64,000 nt of DNA from Calothrix sp. NIES-2100 (GCF_002368195.1 NZ_AP018178.1:4436721-4500720); one strand, 5' to 3'; counted from the stretch's first letter, positions 52,281-61,926 are shown. Translations and numbers: made by a program. The notes: a model not told the origin generated them from the letters alone.

Positions 52281-52452
52281 TCAACAATTCTTAGGGTGTG
52301 TTATGCCGAAGGCTAACGCACCTTGAATTATTTTTACTTTATAGCTTTTCCTCATCACATGAGATATATCATAGCCCCCTCCTCGCTTGCGGGGAGGGGG
52401 TTGGGGGTGGGGTTCTTGTACTACCCTGCGCGCCTCTGCGTGAAACATAATC

Positions 52453-53970
52453 CTACAAATTAGCCGGCACACAAACATCCGGCGCACACAAACTCTTAAA
52501 CTTCAACGTCGTCACCTCAAACTTATTCAAATCCACACAGCGAATTACATGATTATTAGTATCAGCAATATATAAATTTGACCCCATAACACTCAATCCC
52601 GAAGGTTCAAAAAATCGCGTATTCTTCCCCACACCATCCTGCAAACCCATCGCACCATCACCCAAAATTGTTTGACAATTCCCCGTGCTAGGACTCACTA
52701 ATTTAATCTTATGATTGTAACTATCAGCTACCCATAAATAATTCTCAGAATACTCCACCCCCAAACAATGCTGTAACCGCACATTTTCACCTTGTCCATC
52801 CACATCGCCAAAGCCAAATAAATCACCACTACCGCACACCGTTCTCACTAAACGCGGTTCCACTATTCCCACACCGCGAATTGAACTTACTTCACTGTCA
52901 GCAATAAATAACTCTTCGCCATTACTACTAATACCACTAGGTTGAGCAAAAGCAGATTCATTCAACGAACCATCAATACAAGCTTCTGCACCCATACCAG
53001 CATAAGTTTTAATTACCCCAGTTGCTAAATCCATTTCCCAGATTTGATGATTTCCCGCCATTGCAATCAACAGGGTATTTCCTACCTTTACCAAATCCCA
53101 AGGAGAATTTAACTGAATCTCCAAACCAGCGCCACCATGAGGACGAATATTCCGACTTTGTTCACCAGTTCCCGCAATCGTTTCTACAACCTGGCGCTGC
53201 AAATCCACTCGCCGTAAAGCATGATTTTCTGTATCAGCAACATAAAGAATTTGTTCATCTGCATCAAATACCATTCCTTGAGGTGCAGAAAATTGTGCCT
53301 CACTAAAATTACCATCAATTAAACCAGATTTCCCTGTACCAATTACATGCAGAATTTCCCCAGCAAAACTACTCATCACTAAACGATGATGTCCAGAATC
53401 AGCAATAAATAAACCTGCTGAAGTCGCTAAAACTTTACCAGGAAAAGCCAGAGGTGTAATTAATGGTTGGCGTTGTTTTTCTAAATTCAGACTGAGTTCT
53501 TGGAAATTAATTGTACCTTTTTGTTGATGTTCTTGAATTAGCTTGGTAATTAGTTCATCTAAAGCTTCACGATGTCCTTCACCAGAAACATAACCAATGA
53601 CATAACTTTCAGGATCAATAATCATCAAGGTAGGCCATGCACGTACAGCATATTCTTGCCAAACCCGAAAACCACTATCTACTATAACAGGATGTTCGAT
53701 GTCATAGCGTAATATTGCTTGACGAATATTTTCCGTTTCTTTTTCATTATCAAATTTCGCAGAGTGGACACCAATAACTGTCAGGCTATCTTGATATTTT
53801 TGTTCTAAATATTTCAAGTCTGGTAAGATATGTAAACAGTTAATACAACAGTATGTCCAAAAATCTAATATTATAACTCTACCCTTGAGTTGTTTAATAG
53901 ATAATGGTTTCTCTGTATTAAACCAAGAATAATTTTGTGGTAGTTCTGGCGCTCTGACACGGGGTATCAT
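52453..53970 (-). CDS. Thioredoxin-like and NHL-repeat protein
   Basis: The 505-aa protein begins with a thioredoxin-like domain (about 15-150): GRVIILDFWTYCCINCLHIL with the CxxC-type motif (CCINC), then VDSGFRVWQEYAVRAWPTLM (cis-Pro). The rest (about 175-500) is a six-bladed NHL propeller with repeats such as SAPQGMVFDADEQILYVADT and FFEPSGLSVMGSNLYIADTN. The layout is that of NHLRC2-like proteins. It has no signal peptide, so it is cytoplasmic. Probably a redox or protein-interaction role. Confidence 0.88.
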   Translation of the reverse strand: MIPRVRAPELPQNYSWFNTEKPLSIKQLKGRVIILDFWTYCCINCLHILPDLKYLEQKYQDSLTVIGVHSAKFDNEKETENIRQAILRYDIEHPVIVDSGFRVWQEYAVRAWPTLMIIDPESYVIGYVSGEGHREALDELITKLIQEHQQKGTINFQELSLNLEKQRQPLITPLAFPGKVLATSAGLFIADSGHHRLVMSSFAGEILHVIGTGKSGLIDGNFSEAQFSAPQGMVFDADEQILYVADTENHALRRVDLQRQVVETIAGTGEQSRNIRPHGGAGLEIQLNSPWDLVKVGNTLLIAMAGNHQIWEMDLATGVIKTYAGMGAEACIDGSLNESAFAQPSGISSNGEELFIADSEVSSIRGVGIVEPRLVRTVCGSGDLFGFGDVDGQGENVRLQHCLGVEYSENYLWVADSYNHKIKLVSPSTGNCQTILGDGAMGLQDGVGKNTRFFEPSGLSVMGSNLYIADTNNHVIRCVDLNKFEVTTLKFKSLCAPDVCVPANL

Positions 53971-54114
53971 AAATAGTTATATATTCCTAATAAAATAACA
54001 AAATATATAATACCAATTTTCTATAAACTTTCACATAATGAGTACTTTTATCTTCCTTGGCGTACTTGGCGTACTTGGCGGTTCATCTCTGAATATTAAT
54101 TTCCCCTATATGCT

Positions 54115-54996
54115 TTAATAAATATCTTTTAATTTACTCCATAATTCAAGTGCAGGAATGTGACAAATCCCAGCAAATTGAGCATCTGCTGTTTCTATTA
54201 CAATCCATTCTCCAGTTTCTAATTGCCCAATATCAATTGCCACATAGGGAACTCCAAGACGTTCAGATGCTAGAAGTGCCAAGTTTAAAACTTGCTTTTC
54301 TTCTTGTGGAGATAACTTGCTCAAATCATCCTTACCATCCCAATAATATCCATAATTGAGAATTTGATGATTATAAATAAAGCATCTAAATTCTCTTCCC
54401 ATAGGAAAACCATTAGGCGCTAAACGTCGATATCGCAGCTTCACTAACTTTCTGACAATCACTCTACCTCGTGAACCATATTTGAGTTTTAATAACCATT
54501 CTGTTAACTTGACTAATTCGTCTTGATTATTCGCTACGCAAGACTCCCATCCTTGTTGCTTTCTTGATTGCACCGCGCCTTTAATAAATACAGGAAATCC
54601 TAATAATTCACCTGCTTTGATACATTCCTGCGTCGATGTAATAACTACACTATCGGGCGTTAATCCTTGTAAATGCGGGTAAAACAAATCAAATTCTAGT
54701 GCTGTCTGATGCTCTAACGGAGTGTTGAGTAATTTTATCTTCTTAGCCAAAGCCGCTTGATATATAGCTTCGTACCGCTCTAACTCAGGAATATATCCTA
54801 CCCAAATTCCAGCAGTTTCTTGAGCATATTCAGGAATATGCCATAAAGCATTTTCTGCTGTGCCACAACGTTCAAAATCTCTCGGTATATGGTAGACTTT
54901 GAAGCCCAATATTTGAGCAGCATCAGTCATGAATTTATTTTCATTCGCGCTGGCGGATGCTTCTATTTGTTCGGTAGATTCGCTTAAAACAATCAT
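54115..54996 (-). CDS. ATP-grasp domain protein
   Basis: The 293-aa protein shows ATP-grasp features: the N-terminal GFPVFIKGAVQSRKQQGWES (Lys of the ATP-binding loop), VIVRKLVKLRY, MGREFRCFIYNHQILNYGYY, and the C-terminal metal site VAIDIGQLETGEWIVIETAD. It belongs to the group annotated as ATP-grasp or DUF4343 in cyanobacteria, which may ligate carboxylates to amines. No partner substrate gene is adjacent. Function beyond the fold is uncertain. Confidence 0.8.
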   Translation of the reverse strand: MIVLSESTEQIEASASANENKFMTDAAQILGFKVYHIPRDFERCGTAENALWHIPEYAQETAGIWVGYIPELERYEAIYQAALAKKIKLLNTPLEHQTALEFDLFYPHLQGLTPDSVVITSTQECIKAGELLGFPVFIKGAVQSRKQQGWESCVANNQDELVKLTEWLLKLKYGSRGRVIVRKLVKLRYRRLAPNGFPMGREFRCFIYNHQILNYGYYWDGKDDLSKLSPQEEKQVLNLALLASERLGVPYVAIDIGQLETGEWIVIETADAQFAGICHIPALELWSKLKDIY

Positions 54997-55085
54997 TTAT
55001 TTACAGTGTATTTCATTTAAATTAAATACACACTTTGAATATTAAATTATCAAAAGGGCACAGCAATCCTGTGCCCTTACGTAAT

Positions 55086-57310
55086 TTATCCCTTAACACA
55101 CAAGACTTGCTTGAGTGTGGCTACAACTTCAACCAAATCTGCTTGATTTGCCATTACTTGTTCTATCGGCTTATAAGCACCGGGAATTTCATCTAAGATA
55201 TCCTCATCTTTCCGGCATTCTACACCCTTAGTTTGCTCAATTAAATCATCAAGTGTGTAGACATTTTTTGCCTTATTTCTAGACAACAAACGCCCTGCAC
55301 CGTGACTGCAAGAACAGAAACTATGAGCATTACCTTTACCTTTAACAATGAAAGATTTCGCTCCCATTGAGCCAGGAATTATCCCATAGTCTTCAATTTG
55401 GGCACGAACTGCACCTTTACGAGTAACATACACATCTTCGCCAAAATGTACTTCCTTTTCGGCATAATTGTGATGACAATTTACTTGTAATAAGGGTTTA
55501 GTTGCTTTACCTCCTGTCAGATGTTTTTCGATAATGCGCTTAAATCTTGCCATCATTACATCACGATTGAAACGCGCATATTCCTGCGCCCATTGTAAAT
55601 CATTCCAGTAAGCCTCAAATTCTGGTGTACCAGCTACAAAATGCGCTAAATCTGGATCGGGTAAGTTATTACCTACCATTTTTGCTAATTCTTTAGCTGA
55701 ATTAATATGGCACTGGGCTAAATTATTGCCAATGTTGCGCGAACCAGAATGCAGCATCAACCAAACGTAGTTCTCTGTATCGAGACAAACCTCGATAAAA
55801 TGGTTCAATTTGTTACTGATTGCTTGCTTTGCTTATTTAATCTCCACAGTCTTATTTCAATACTGTTTCGACTTCTGCCTAGCACTTTCATCGAACACTC
55901 AACTGAATGGTTAGTAATGTACTCATCTTCTTCAGGTGTCCAAGATTTTCGGTTCTTGATACACTTCATATTAGGAGGACGGCTCCAACTTAAGACTTCA
56001 TTAGCTTTGATGAGCTTTCTAGTTAAAGCTAGACAGCCATCGTAGTACAAATGCTTTGCTAATAGTTGAGCATCTTCTTTGTACACGACTATGTTGTAAA
56101 TGCTATCTCTAGTATTTCTCTTAGAAGTCTTGACTTTGCCAGTAATTTGGCTAATTAATTCTCTGTACTCAACAACAATATGTGAGCTAGAAGTAACCAA
56201 AGAGAGAAAGGGAAACCCTTTGGAAGTCAGCCCTAGTGATCCATCTCCGTCTATGAGACCTCTAAAGTAATCTACTTTTGAGAAGCTACAACTAGGAGGT
56301 TTGATTAACTCCGACTTACAACCATTTGATAAACCCCATGATTCAAGATAATCTCGAAATCGTTTATCATAAACTCTCCAAATAACTGATGTATGATTAG
56401 CACTAAAGTTAGTGTTACGTACACGCTCAGTGATTGAAGAATGAAACGGTACTAGACTCTTGAAAGCCCACAATATATGTTCATCTCTCTTGTTGACTTC
56501 TATACTTAGACGACCTCGATCACGAGTGTTATTGTACAGATGACCATCAGTTTGAATGAACCCAAATAAGTAGGCGTAATAGGGATTGTCGAGATTGATA
56601 TCAGTGGGTTACATGAAACCATAATATCATAGATGAAATTTGCAATCGATCAAGTCATTTCTGCTTGATTCTATACCTTCTTATTCGGTATAGTTCGGAG
56701 CACACCTTCATCCTAAATAAATAGGATGCTCAAGTCCCTCTGCTCTCTACGGGGCGTTTTACCGCTTCCCTCGGTATTAGCAATCTCAGCCTTCACCGAT
56801 TTGGACGAGTTTTGATTACTGCATTACTACAGTAAGGAGCAATCTTTTACCCCCTCCCAGAGAACCCATTTGTTTCATCGCTTTACTTTCAAGATTTTGC
56901 ACACCGCGATGCAAATCTTTAAAATCACTCCAACGTTGCCAATTAGTAACAGATTTTTCAACCTCTTTGTTTTCGTTGAATCCAGTAGGAATTGCTGCTT
57001 CAATATCTAAGCGAATTTTCTTTAGTTTTCCTTCTAGTTTTTCACCAGTAAATGGCATTTTGATCGCAGCCATTCCGCAACCAATATCGACCCCTACAGC
57101 AGCAGGAATAATGGCTTCTTTTGTGGCTAGTACAGAACCAACTAAAGCACCTTTACCTAAATGCACATCTGGCATCAATGCTACGTGTTTAAAGACAAAT
57201 GGCAATGAGGCTACATTCTTCGCCATCTTGGTTTCATCTGTCCCTAAAGGGTGATTCGCCCAAGATAATACTGGTGTTGGGGTAGTAATTTCTAACTTTT
57301 CGTAGGGCAT
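55086..57310 (-). CDS. rtcB: RNA ligase RtcB, split by an intron (exons 57310-56849 and 55805-55086)
   Basis: GTP-dependent RNA ligase joining 3'-phosphate or 2',3'-cyclic phosphate ends to 5'-OH. Exon 1 (154 aa) has MPDVHLGKGALVG and the Mn-binding Cys in VGVDIGCGMAAI, ending QMGSLGGG. Exon 2 (239 aa) begins NHFIEVCLD and has LHSGSRNIG, NCHHNYAEKE and SHGAGRLLSR, which holds the guanylated His. Joined, the 393-aa protein is complete and the junction rebuilds the GTP/Mn motif GGGNHFIE. The inserted 1043 bp contains stops in the exon-1 frame, so ligase needs RNA splicing. The start is MPYEKLEITT. Confidence 0.93.
55805..56614 (-). pseudogene. LAGLIDADG homing endonuclease frame in the rtcB intron, start apparently lost
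   Basis: The frame encodes two LAGLIDADG motifs, YLFGFIQTDGH and YFRGLIDGDGS, as in a monomeric homing endonuclease, plus a C-terminal helix-turn-helix-like part (SWTPEEDEYITNHSVECSMK). The first candidate start, ATG 56614, is followed at once by TAA (56611-56609), after which the frame is open to the stop that straddles the 3' splice site. No ATG, GTG or TTG lies before motif 1; the first TTG, 56473, would drop it. One base change (CAA to TAA) would explain this. Probably inactive, or started unusually. Confidence 0.65.
55806..56848 (-). mobile_element. Group I intron in rtcB
   Basis: The intron starts after exon base T (GGGGGT) and ends in G before AACCAT, the group I rule. Intron bases GCTCCTT (56840-56834) pair with exon AGGGGGT across the 5' splice site (seven pairs, with the expected U-G at the cut), giving a P1 helix with loop AAAAGATT. 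Hairpins for other helices follow: ACTG/CAGT, GAGCA..TGCTC, CTATACC/GGTATAG. The first 240 nt are noncoding and structured, then a LAGLIDADG frame fills the rest. Group II ends (GTGYG...AY) are absent. Core helices P3-P7 were not fully resolved by eye. Confidence 0.78.
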
Positions 57311-57470
57311 AATTTTCGTTATTTCGAGTTTTGTCAGTGTAGTTGGAAATGTAAAGTAAAATCACGGTTATTGGTCATGATAAATTGTATAAATTTACAT
57401 TATTTGTGGGTTTTTGCTTGGCTTCCTCAAGGTTCTGGAGGCTGTTGCAGTTTTTTGCAGCTTTAACTGA

Positions 57471-57490
57471 TATACTACAAATGTAGTATA
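57471..57490. promoter_or_regulatory. Perfect operator-like dyad TATACTACA-AA-TGTAGTATA
   Basis: A 9-bp perfect inverted repeat with AA spacer, in the 281-bp gap between divergent rtcB and methyltransferase genes. TACTACANNTGTAGTA resembles operators of the BlaI/MecI/CopY repressor family. It lies about 100 bp upstream of the methyltransferase start. No BlaI-type gene is in the window. Confidence 0.55.
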
Positions 57491-57591
57491 CATGATTTAC
57501 ATCTGTCAACTTAAGCAATAAGCAACTGCGATCGCGAGAAATATATTAAAATTTGTAAAGAATATTACCGTGGTTGTAACAGCCCAATCCT

Positions 57592-58497
57592 ATGGCGATT
57601 CCGCAAAATCTATTCTGGGAACGTTTTTTATCCCCTGTAGTCCGATTTTTGATTGATGAAGAGGGGTTAGAACGTTATGCACTAAGTATAGACTGGAAAA
57701 AACAGAGCGATCGCTTTCAACGATCCGATGTTGTCATTCCCTCTTACTACAGTAACCATAAATTTCGCGGCATTGAGGGCGGTTATCTCAATCCCAAGGT
57801 AGTAGTTTCCTACGATGCAATTATGCAATACCTGTTGCCGCCTAACGAAACCCTGGTACGTCAAGCTTTGATTAATGCAATTCAGGTTCAACCCCGACGC
57901 ATACTTGACTTGGGTTGCGGTACAGGTTCGACTACCTTGATGTTGAAACACGCTTTCCCCCAAGCGGAGGTAATCGGATTAGATTTATCTGCTTATATGT
58001 TGGTTATAGCAGATCATAAAGCCACAAGTGCTGGTTTAGATATACTTTGGCGACATGGTAATGCACAAAAAACAGCCTTCCCTGATGCGGCTTTTGATTT
58101 AGTCACAACTAGTTTACTATTTCGGGAAATCCCTACGACTGTATCCCAAGCAATTGTGCAAGAATGTTTTCGTTTACTCGTAGTAGGTGGACAACTATTG
58201 ATTTTAGATAGTCATCAAAAGGCCCTGCGTCAGCTAGAATGGCTCAATGATGTTATTGAGGAGCCATATCTTCGCGAGTATGCCACTTTTAATCTGGATG
58301 AAAGTATGGGTAAAGCCGGATTTGCAACCTTACCCACCCAGGATGTTTGGTGGATACATCAGGTAAATAGCGGCGTTAAACCTTTGTCTAAAGCAGATGT
58401 CACTATTCACAAAAAAGTTCGTCAGTACGTATCAAAATCCACAGATAGCAGTGATTTGGAGGATTTAGGTTCCCCAGTTTTTGGCATAAGAGCATGA
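57592..58497 (+). CDS. Class I SAM-dependent methyltransferase
   Basis: The 301-aa protein carries the class I motifs: motif I RRILDLGCGTGSTTL, acidic end of strand 2 in VIGLDLSAYML, motif II/III AAFDLVTTSLLFREIP, and LLVVGGQLLILDSHQ. The N-terminal 90 residues (FLIDEEGLERYALSIDWKKQ) precede the fold and may bind substrate. The acceptor is unknown. Its stop overlaps the start of the HAD gene (ATGA, 4 bp), so the two are translationally coupled. Confidence 0.9.
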   Translation: MAIPQNLFWERFLSPVVRFLIDEEGLERYALSIDWKKQSDRFQRSDVVIPSYYSNHKFRGIEGGYLNPKVVVSYDAIMQYLLPPNETLVRQALINAIQVQPRRILDLGCGTGSTTLMLKHAFPQAEVIGLDLSAYMLVIADHKATSAGLDILWRHGNAQKTAFPDAAFDLVTTSLLFREIPTTVSQAIVQECFRLLVVGGQLLILDSHQKALRQLEWLNDVIEEPYLREYATFNLDESMGKAGFATLPTQDVWWIHQVNSGVKPLSKADVTIHKKVRQYVSKSTDSSDLEDLGSPVFGIRA

Positions 58498-59216
58498 GTT
58501 TAAAAGCAGTTTTATTTGATTTTAATGGTGTTATCATTAACGATGAGCGAATCCACCTGAAATTGATCGATGAGATTTTGATTGCGGAAAATCTCCAACC
58601 CCTACGTGACAAAGAGCGTCAAGCTTCTTTAGGAAGGAGCGATCGCGCTTTTTTCCAAGAATTGTTAGATAATCGTGGTAGAGTCGTCAGTGAAGAATAT
58701 TTAACTCAGTTACTCAACCGCAAGGCGCAGAACTATATCTTAGAACTAGAGAAATTAGAAAAATTGCCTTTGTATTCAGGTTTAGACGACTTGATATTTC
58801 AAGTGCGTTCGCGCCATCTCAAATTAGGGCTAGTTAGTGGTGCAATTGCCAAGGAAATAGATTTAGTACTGGAGGGCGCTAACCTAGCCGAACATTTTTC
58901 TGTGATAGTCGCTGGTGATGATATCACTACCAGCAAACCAAAACCCGATGGTTATCTCTTGGCTGTAAAACGTCTCAACCAAAAATACCCTGATTTAAAT
59001 CTGCAACCACAGGAATGTTTAGCCATTGAAGATACCCCCGCAGGTATCCAAGCCGCAAAAGCAGCGCAAATGCAGGTATTGGGTGTGGCGAATACGTACC
59101 CATTTCATATGCTACAGCGTTGCTGTAACTGGACTGTGGATTATCTGACAGATTTGGAACTAGAACGAGTGATAGAAATTTTTTCTCAAAAAGAGTTAAA
59201 ATCAAAGGCAGAGTAA
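58494..59216 (+). CDS. HAD-superfamily hydrolase (beta-phosphoglucomutase-like)
   Basis: The 240-aa protein has HAD motif I as LFDFNGVIINDERIH, motif II LGLVSGA, Lys in ITTSKPKPDGYL and motif IV CLAIEDTPAGIQAAKAA. A small helical cap domain (about 18-85) fits subfamily I, like beta-phosphoglucomutase and phosphatases. Motif I has Asn where most members have a second Asp (DxN rather than DxD). It is coupled to the methyltransferase gene. Substrate unknown. Confidence 0.88.
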   Translation: MSLKAVLFDFNGVIINDERIHLKLIDEILIAENLQPLRDKERQASLGRSDRAFFQELLDNRGRVVSEEYLTQLLNRKAQNYILELEKLEKLPLYSGLDDLIFQVRSRHLKLGLVSGAIAKEIDLVLEGANLAEHFSVIVAGDDITTSKPKPDGYLLAVKRLNQKYPDLNLQPQECLAIEDTPAGIQAAKAAQMQVLGVANTYPFHMLQRCCNWTVDYLTDLELERVIEIFSQKELKSKAE

Positions 59217-59272
59217 TGATATAATAAAAAATGGTGAAAAAAAAGATTAGGATAACCAAAATCTTAAAATAA

Positions 59273-59345
59273 GGGGAATTAGCTCAGTTGGTAGAGTGCT
59301 GCGATCGCACCGCAGAGGTCAGGGGTTCGAGTCTCCTATTCTCCA
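59273..59345 (+). tRNA. tRNA-Ala (anticodon CGC)
   Basis: Folds as a cloverleaf of 73 nt: acceptor GGGGAAT/ATTCTCC with discriminator A, D arm GCTC/GAGT, anticodon stem CTGCG/CGCAG with loop ATCGCAC and anticodon CGC (Ala codon GCG), T arm AGGGG/CTCCT with loop TTCGAGT. CCA is not encoded. A HIP1 octamer GCGATCGC spans the anticodon stem and loop. The integrase gene starts 153 bp downstream. Confidence 0.93.
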
Positions 59346-59497
59346 TTAAGCTCAAATCTATACAGGCGTAGGGTTTCCAGGTTTTTGAACCAGGAATTTT
59401 AGATGCCTCTATTGTCAATAATTATAGCTGAAAATGTGGCAAATCTGGATAATCCTAGATAATTACTAGATAAAGATTATCTAGAATCGGGGCAAAT

Positions 59498-60619
59498 ATG
59501 CCACGCAAATCCAGCAAAGAATTAGTCAAGGTTCAGTCTAGCAACGGTCGGTTGAGACTGTATTGGTTATACGAAGGAAAAGCTTACTATCTATACTTGG
59601 GGCTACCAGATGGAGTTACAGCTCGTAACGTAGCTACCAGCAAAGCAGCTACTATCGCTAATGATATTATCAGCAACAACTTCGACCGCACTCTCAACAA
59701 GTACAAACCAGATGATCAAAGAACCGACCGTTTAAATGCGTCAGAGTTAATGGAACGATTTACCGACAGCAAACGTAGTTCTTTAGATACCCAAACGCTG
59801 ACTAAGTACAAAATCATTGCCGATCACCTAAGCGAAGTTTTCAAAAATAAGCTTGCACACGACATTAACGAAACACATGCTGAGAAGTTTAAGCAATTTC
59901 TTTTGGAACGACAAAAGCCGATTACAGTTCGCGATCGCTTATCGGTTTTGAAGTCCTGTTGGAATTGGGCAATCAAACAGAAGATGCTTAGAGAAAGCAA
60001 CCCCAACCCTTGGGCTGAAGTACTTTCAGCATTAAAAGTTCCCCCAAAAGCTCGCCCAAAACCTTTTACTAAACAAGAATGTCTGGCAATTCTTGAAGGC
60101 TTTCGTAATCACCCACACTATTGCCACTATGCAGACTATGTGGAGTTCATGTTTTTGACTGGCTGTAGACCTGGAGAAGCGATCGGGCTACAGTGGAAGC
60201 ACCTTTCAGACGATTGCTCTGTAATGTGGATTGGAGAATCCTTTGTCAGAGGAACACGTAAGGATACAAAAAATGAGAAGGCTAGATATGTAAAACTTTC
60301 TCAACGTGTGCAGGAGATTTTGCTGAATCGGCGTGGATCGCAATGGAAAGACGAAGCTTTAGTTTTCCCAGCACCGAAAGGTGGCCCAATGAACGATAAT
60401 AATTTTTGCAAACGAGTATGGAAAGCAATATTGCAATCAGTAAAAGTTCCATATCGAAAACCATACACAACTCGTTCTACATTAATTTCCCATTGGCTTC
60501 AAAATGGTGAAAATCCTGTGGTGATTGCTCAGTCCACAGGGCACGATGTTAAAGTGCTCCTAGATTCATATGCTGGGATTGTAATTCACCAACCCAAAAC
60601 TCACGATTTTCTTAGTTAG
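59498..60619 (+). CDS. int: Tyrosine recombinase (integrase)
   Basis: The 373-aa protein has an N-terminal arm-binding part (RLYWLYEGKAYYLYLGLPDG), a SAM-like core-binding domain (about 85-185) and the catalytic domain with Arg in LTGCRPGEAIGLQW, Lys in TKNEKARYVKL, Arg in YTTRSTLISHWL, His in STGHDVKVL and the nucleophile Tyr in LLDSYAG. The first His of the usual HxxR is replaced (TTR). It lies just downstream of tRNA-Ala on the same strand, a classic layout for an integrative element that uses the tRNA 3' end as attachment site. Confidence 0.92.
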   Translation: MPRKSSKELVKVQSSNGRLRLYWLYEGKAYYLYLGLPDGVTARNVATSKAATIANDIISNNFDRTLNKYKPDDQRTDRLNASELMERFTDSKRSSLDTQTLTKYKIIADHLSEVFKNKLAHDINETHAEKFKQFLLERQKPITVRDRLSVLKSCWNWAIKQKMLRESNPNPWAEVLSALKVPPKARPKPFTKQECLAILEGFRNHPHYCHYADYVEFMFLTGCRPGEAIGLQWKHLSDDCSVMWIGESFVRGTRKDTKNEKARYVKLSQRVQEILLNRRGSQWKDEALVFPAPKGGPMNDNNFCKRVWKAILQSVKVPYRKPYTTRSTLISHWLQNGENPVVIAQSTGHDVKVLLDSYAGIVIHQPKTHDFLS

Positions 60620-60884
60620 CTCGTTTCCTTGCTTGATTGCAAGGCAATGACTTGAGATAGTAATCTATAGCCCGTTGATGGGAAGTAGGATCTTGCTGGT
60701 TAGCAAGCCAGTCAGTTAACAACTCTACGTTATAGCGCTTATGTCCTCCAGGAAGAACAGAGAAATGTACTCCTGCGATTAGTAATCCTCTGTTGATATA
60801 CTCAGCCAGAGCTTTTGCAGAAATACCTAAACGCTCTTGAATTTTAGAGGTAGAGACGAAATGATACTCCATTGGTTGCATCAA
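60612..60884 (-). CDS. Excisionase-like or helix-turn-helix protein
   Basis: The 90-aa protein (start could be the second or third Met) contains STSKIQERLGISAKALAEYI and NRGLLIAGVHFSVLPGGHKR then YNVELLTDWL. This is the winged-helix layout of MerR/Xis-like small DNA-binding proteins, as used for recombination directionality factors. It is convergent with the integrase gene and overlaps its end by 8 bp. A DNA-binding role near the integrase is inferred. Confidence 0.65.
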   Translation of the reverse strand: MMQPMEYHFVSTSKIQERLGISAKALAEYINRGLLIAGVHFSVLPGGHKRYNVELLTDWLANQQDPTSHQRAIDYYLKSLPCNQARKRAN

Positions 60885-60984
60885 AGGTAAACTCTATAAT
60901 CGAATGCCAAATTTAGCCCCACGTTCAAAGTGAGATAATTTCAATACACAATGTCCCTATCCGGCAACGCTATGCGATGATGCT

Positions 60985-61926
60985 CCCGACACTTTGAGAT
61001 GTAACTATCATTTAGACAAAAGGCACAACTTGAATCTCTTAAGTGAAGCTGTTGTAGATGAACCCTGCACTTTGCTTCATTTATACATAATTTATCTATT
61101 TTTTGACAATTTTTTTTGGATCTAAAATAATTAGATTTTTCTCAAGATGTATATTATGCTTCTGCTTTAATTTTTTTAATACTTAAGCTCAATGATATTT
61201 ATGTAATGTGAAACCTTTTAGAGAAGGTCTTAGGGCGATCAAGGATCACATATGCTTTTTAAAATTAAGTAGTTAAAGTGATAAATAATAACCGAACACT
61301 GAAATTTTATGACATTCTAGTATCCTGAATTGCTAATTCATTAGTATCTTGCTGCAAATAGCTTTCAGCAATTATAGAAAATTAATTTGCTACCTATATC
61401 ACTAAGATAAAAATAATACTGTTCATGTAAGATGTTTCATTATTTACACATTCGATTGTAACCTGTATTTTTTCAAGATAGATTTTAGAATGAATTATTA
61501 ATTAAATTTTGTTCGATTTTTAGATGAAGAATACAAGGTGAATATCCTTGCTCACAAGTGTTACGTAAGTTCTTGTTATATATATTTTTAGTGTAAATTA
61601 GAAAAATCATCTTTGACAATTAACCACATATTAGTTTGTGTAGTTCTATTGAAAATCTTCTGTTAAATGCTTGTATAAAATATACACAATGTCTCAGTCA
61701 AGAATATACTTCATGCATCTACCCAAAGAGAGAGCAATAAATTATTCAACACTATTTATTACTTTTGGTAGATTTTTTTAGGATTTAGGCTAGGCAAAAT
61801 CTTGTAATAAGTATCAAACGCAACAAAGGAAATCGTTCAATTATTTCTCATACAGGGAAGCATTCGTGTATTTAAACACGACTACCGCACTAGGCAAAAA
61901 TTACTGAACACTCACACAATCAAATC
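60985..61926. other. AT-rich stretch without supported gene
   Basis: About 940 bp strongly A+T-rich, with many T and A runs and no coding frame that I can support. It separates the excisionase-like gene from the small plus-strand frame at 61927. No RNA gene was recognised. Confidence 0.6.

Noticed and set aside
55806..56848. Intein in RtcB
   Set aside because: The exon-1 frame stops 10 codons into the insert and the first 230 bp are noncoding; no N-terminal Cys/Ser block A or C-terminal His-Asn is present. An RNA intron fits better.
55806..56848. Group II intron
   Set aside because: Ends are not GTGYG...AY and the encoded protein is LAGLIDADG, not a reverse transcriptase/maturase.
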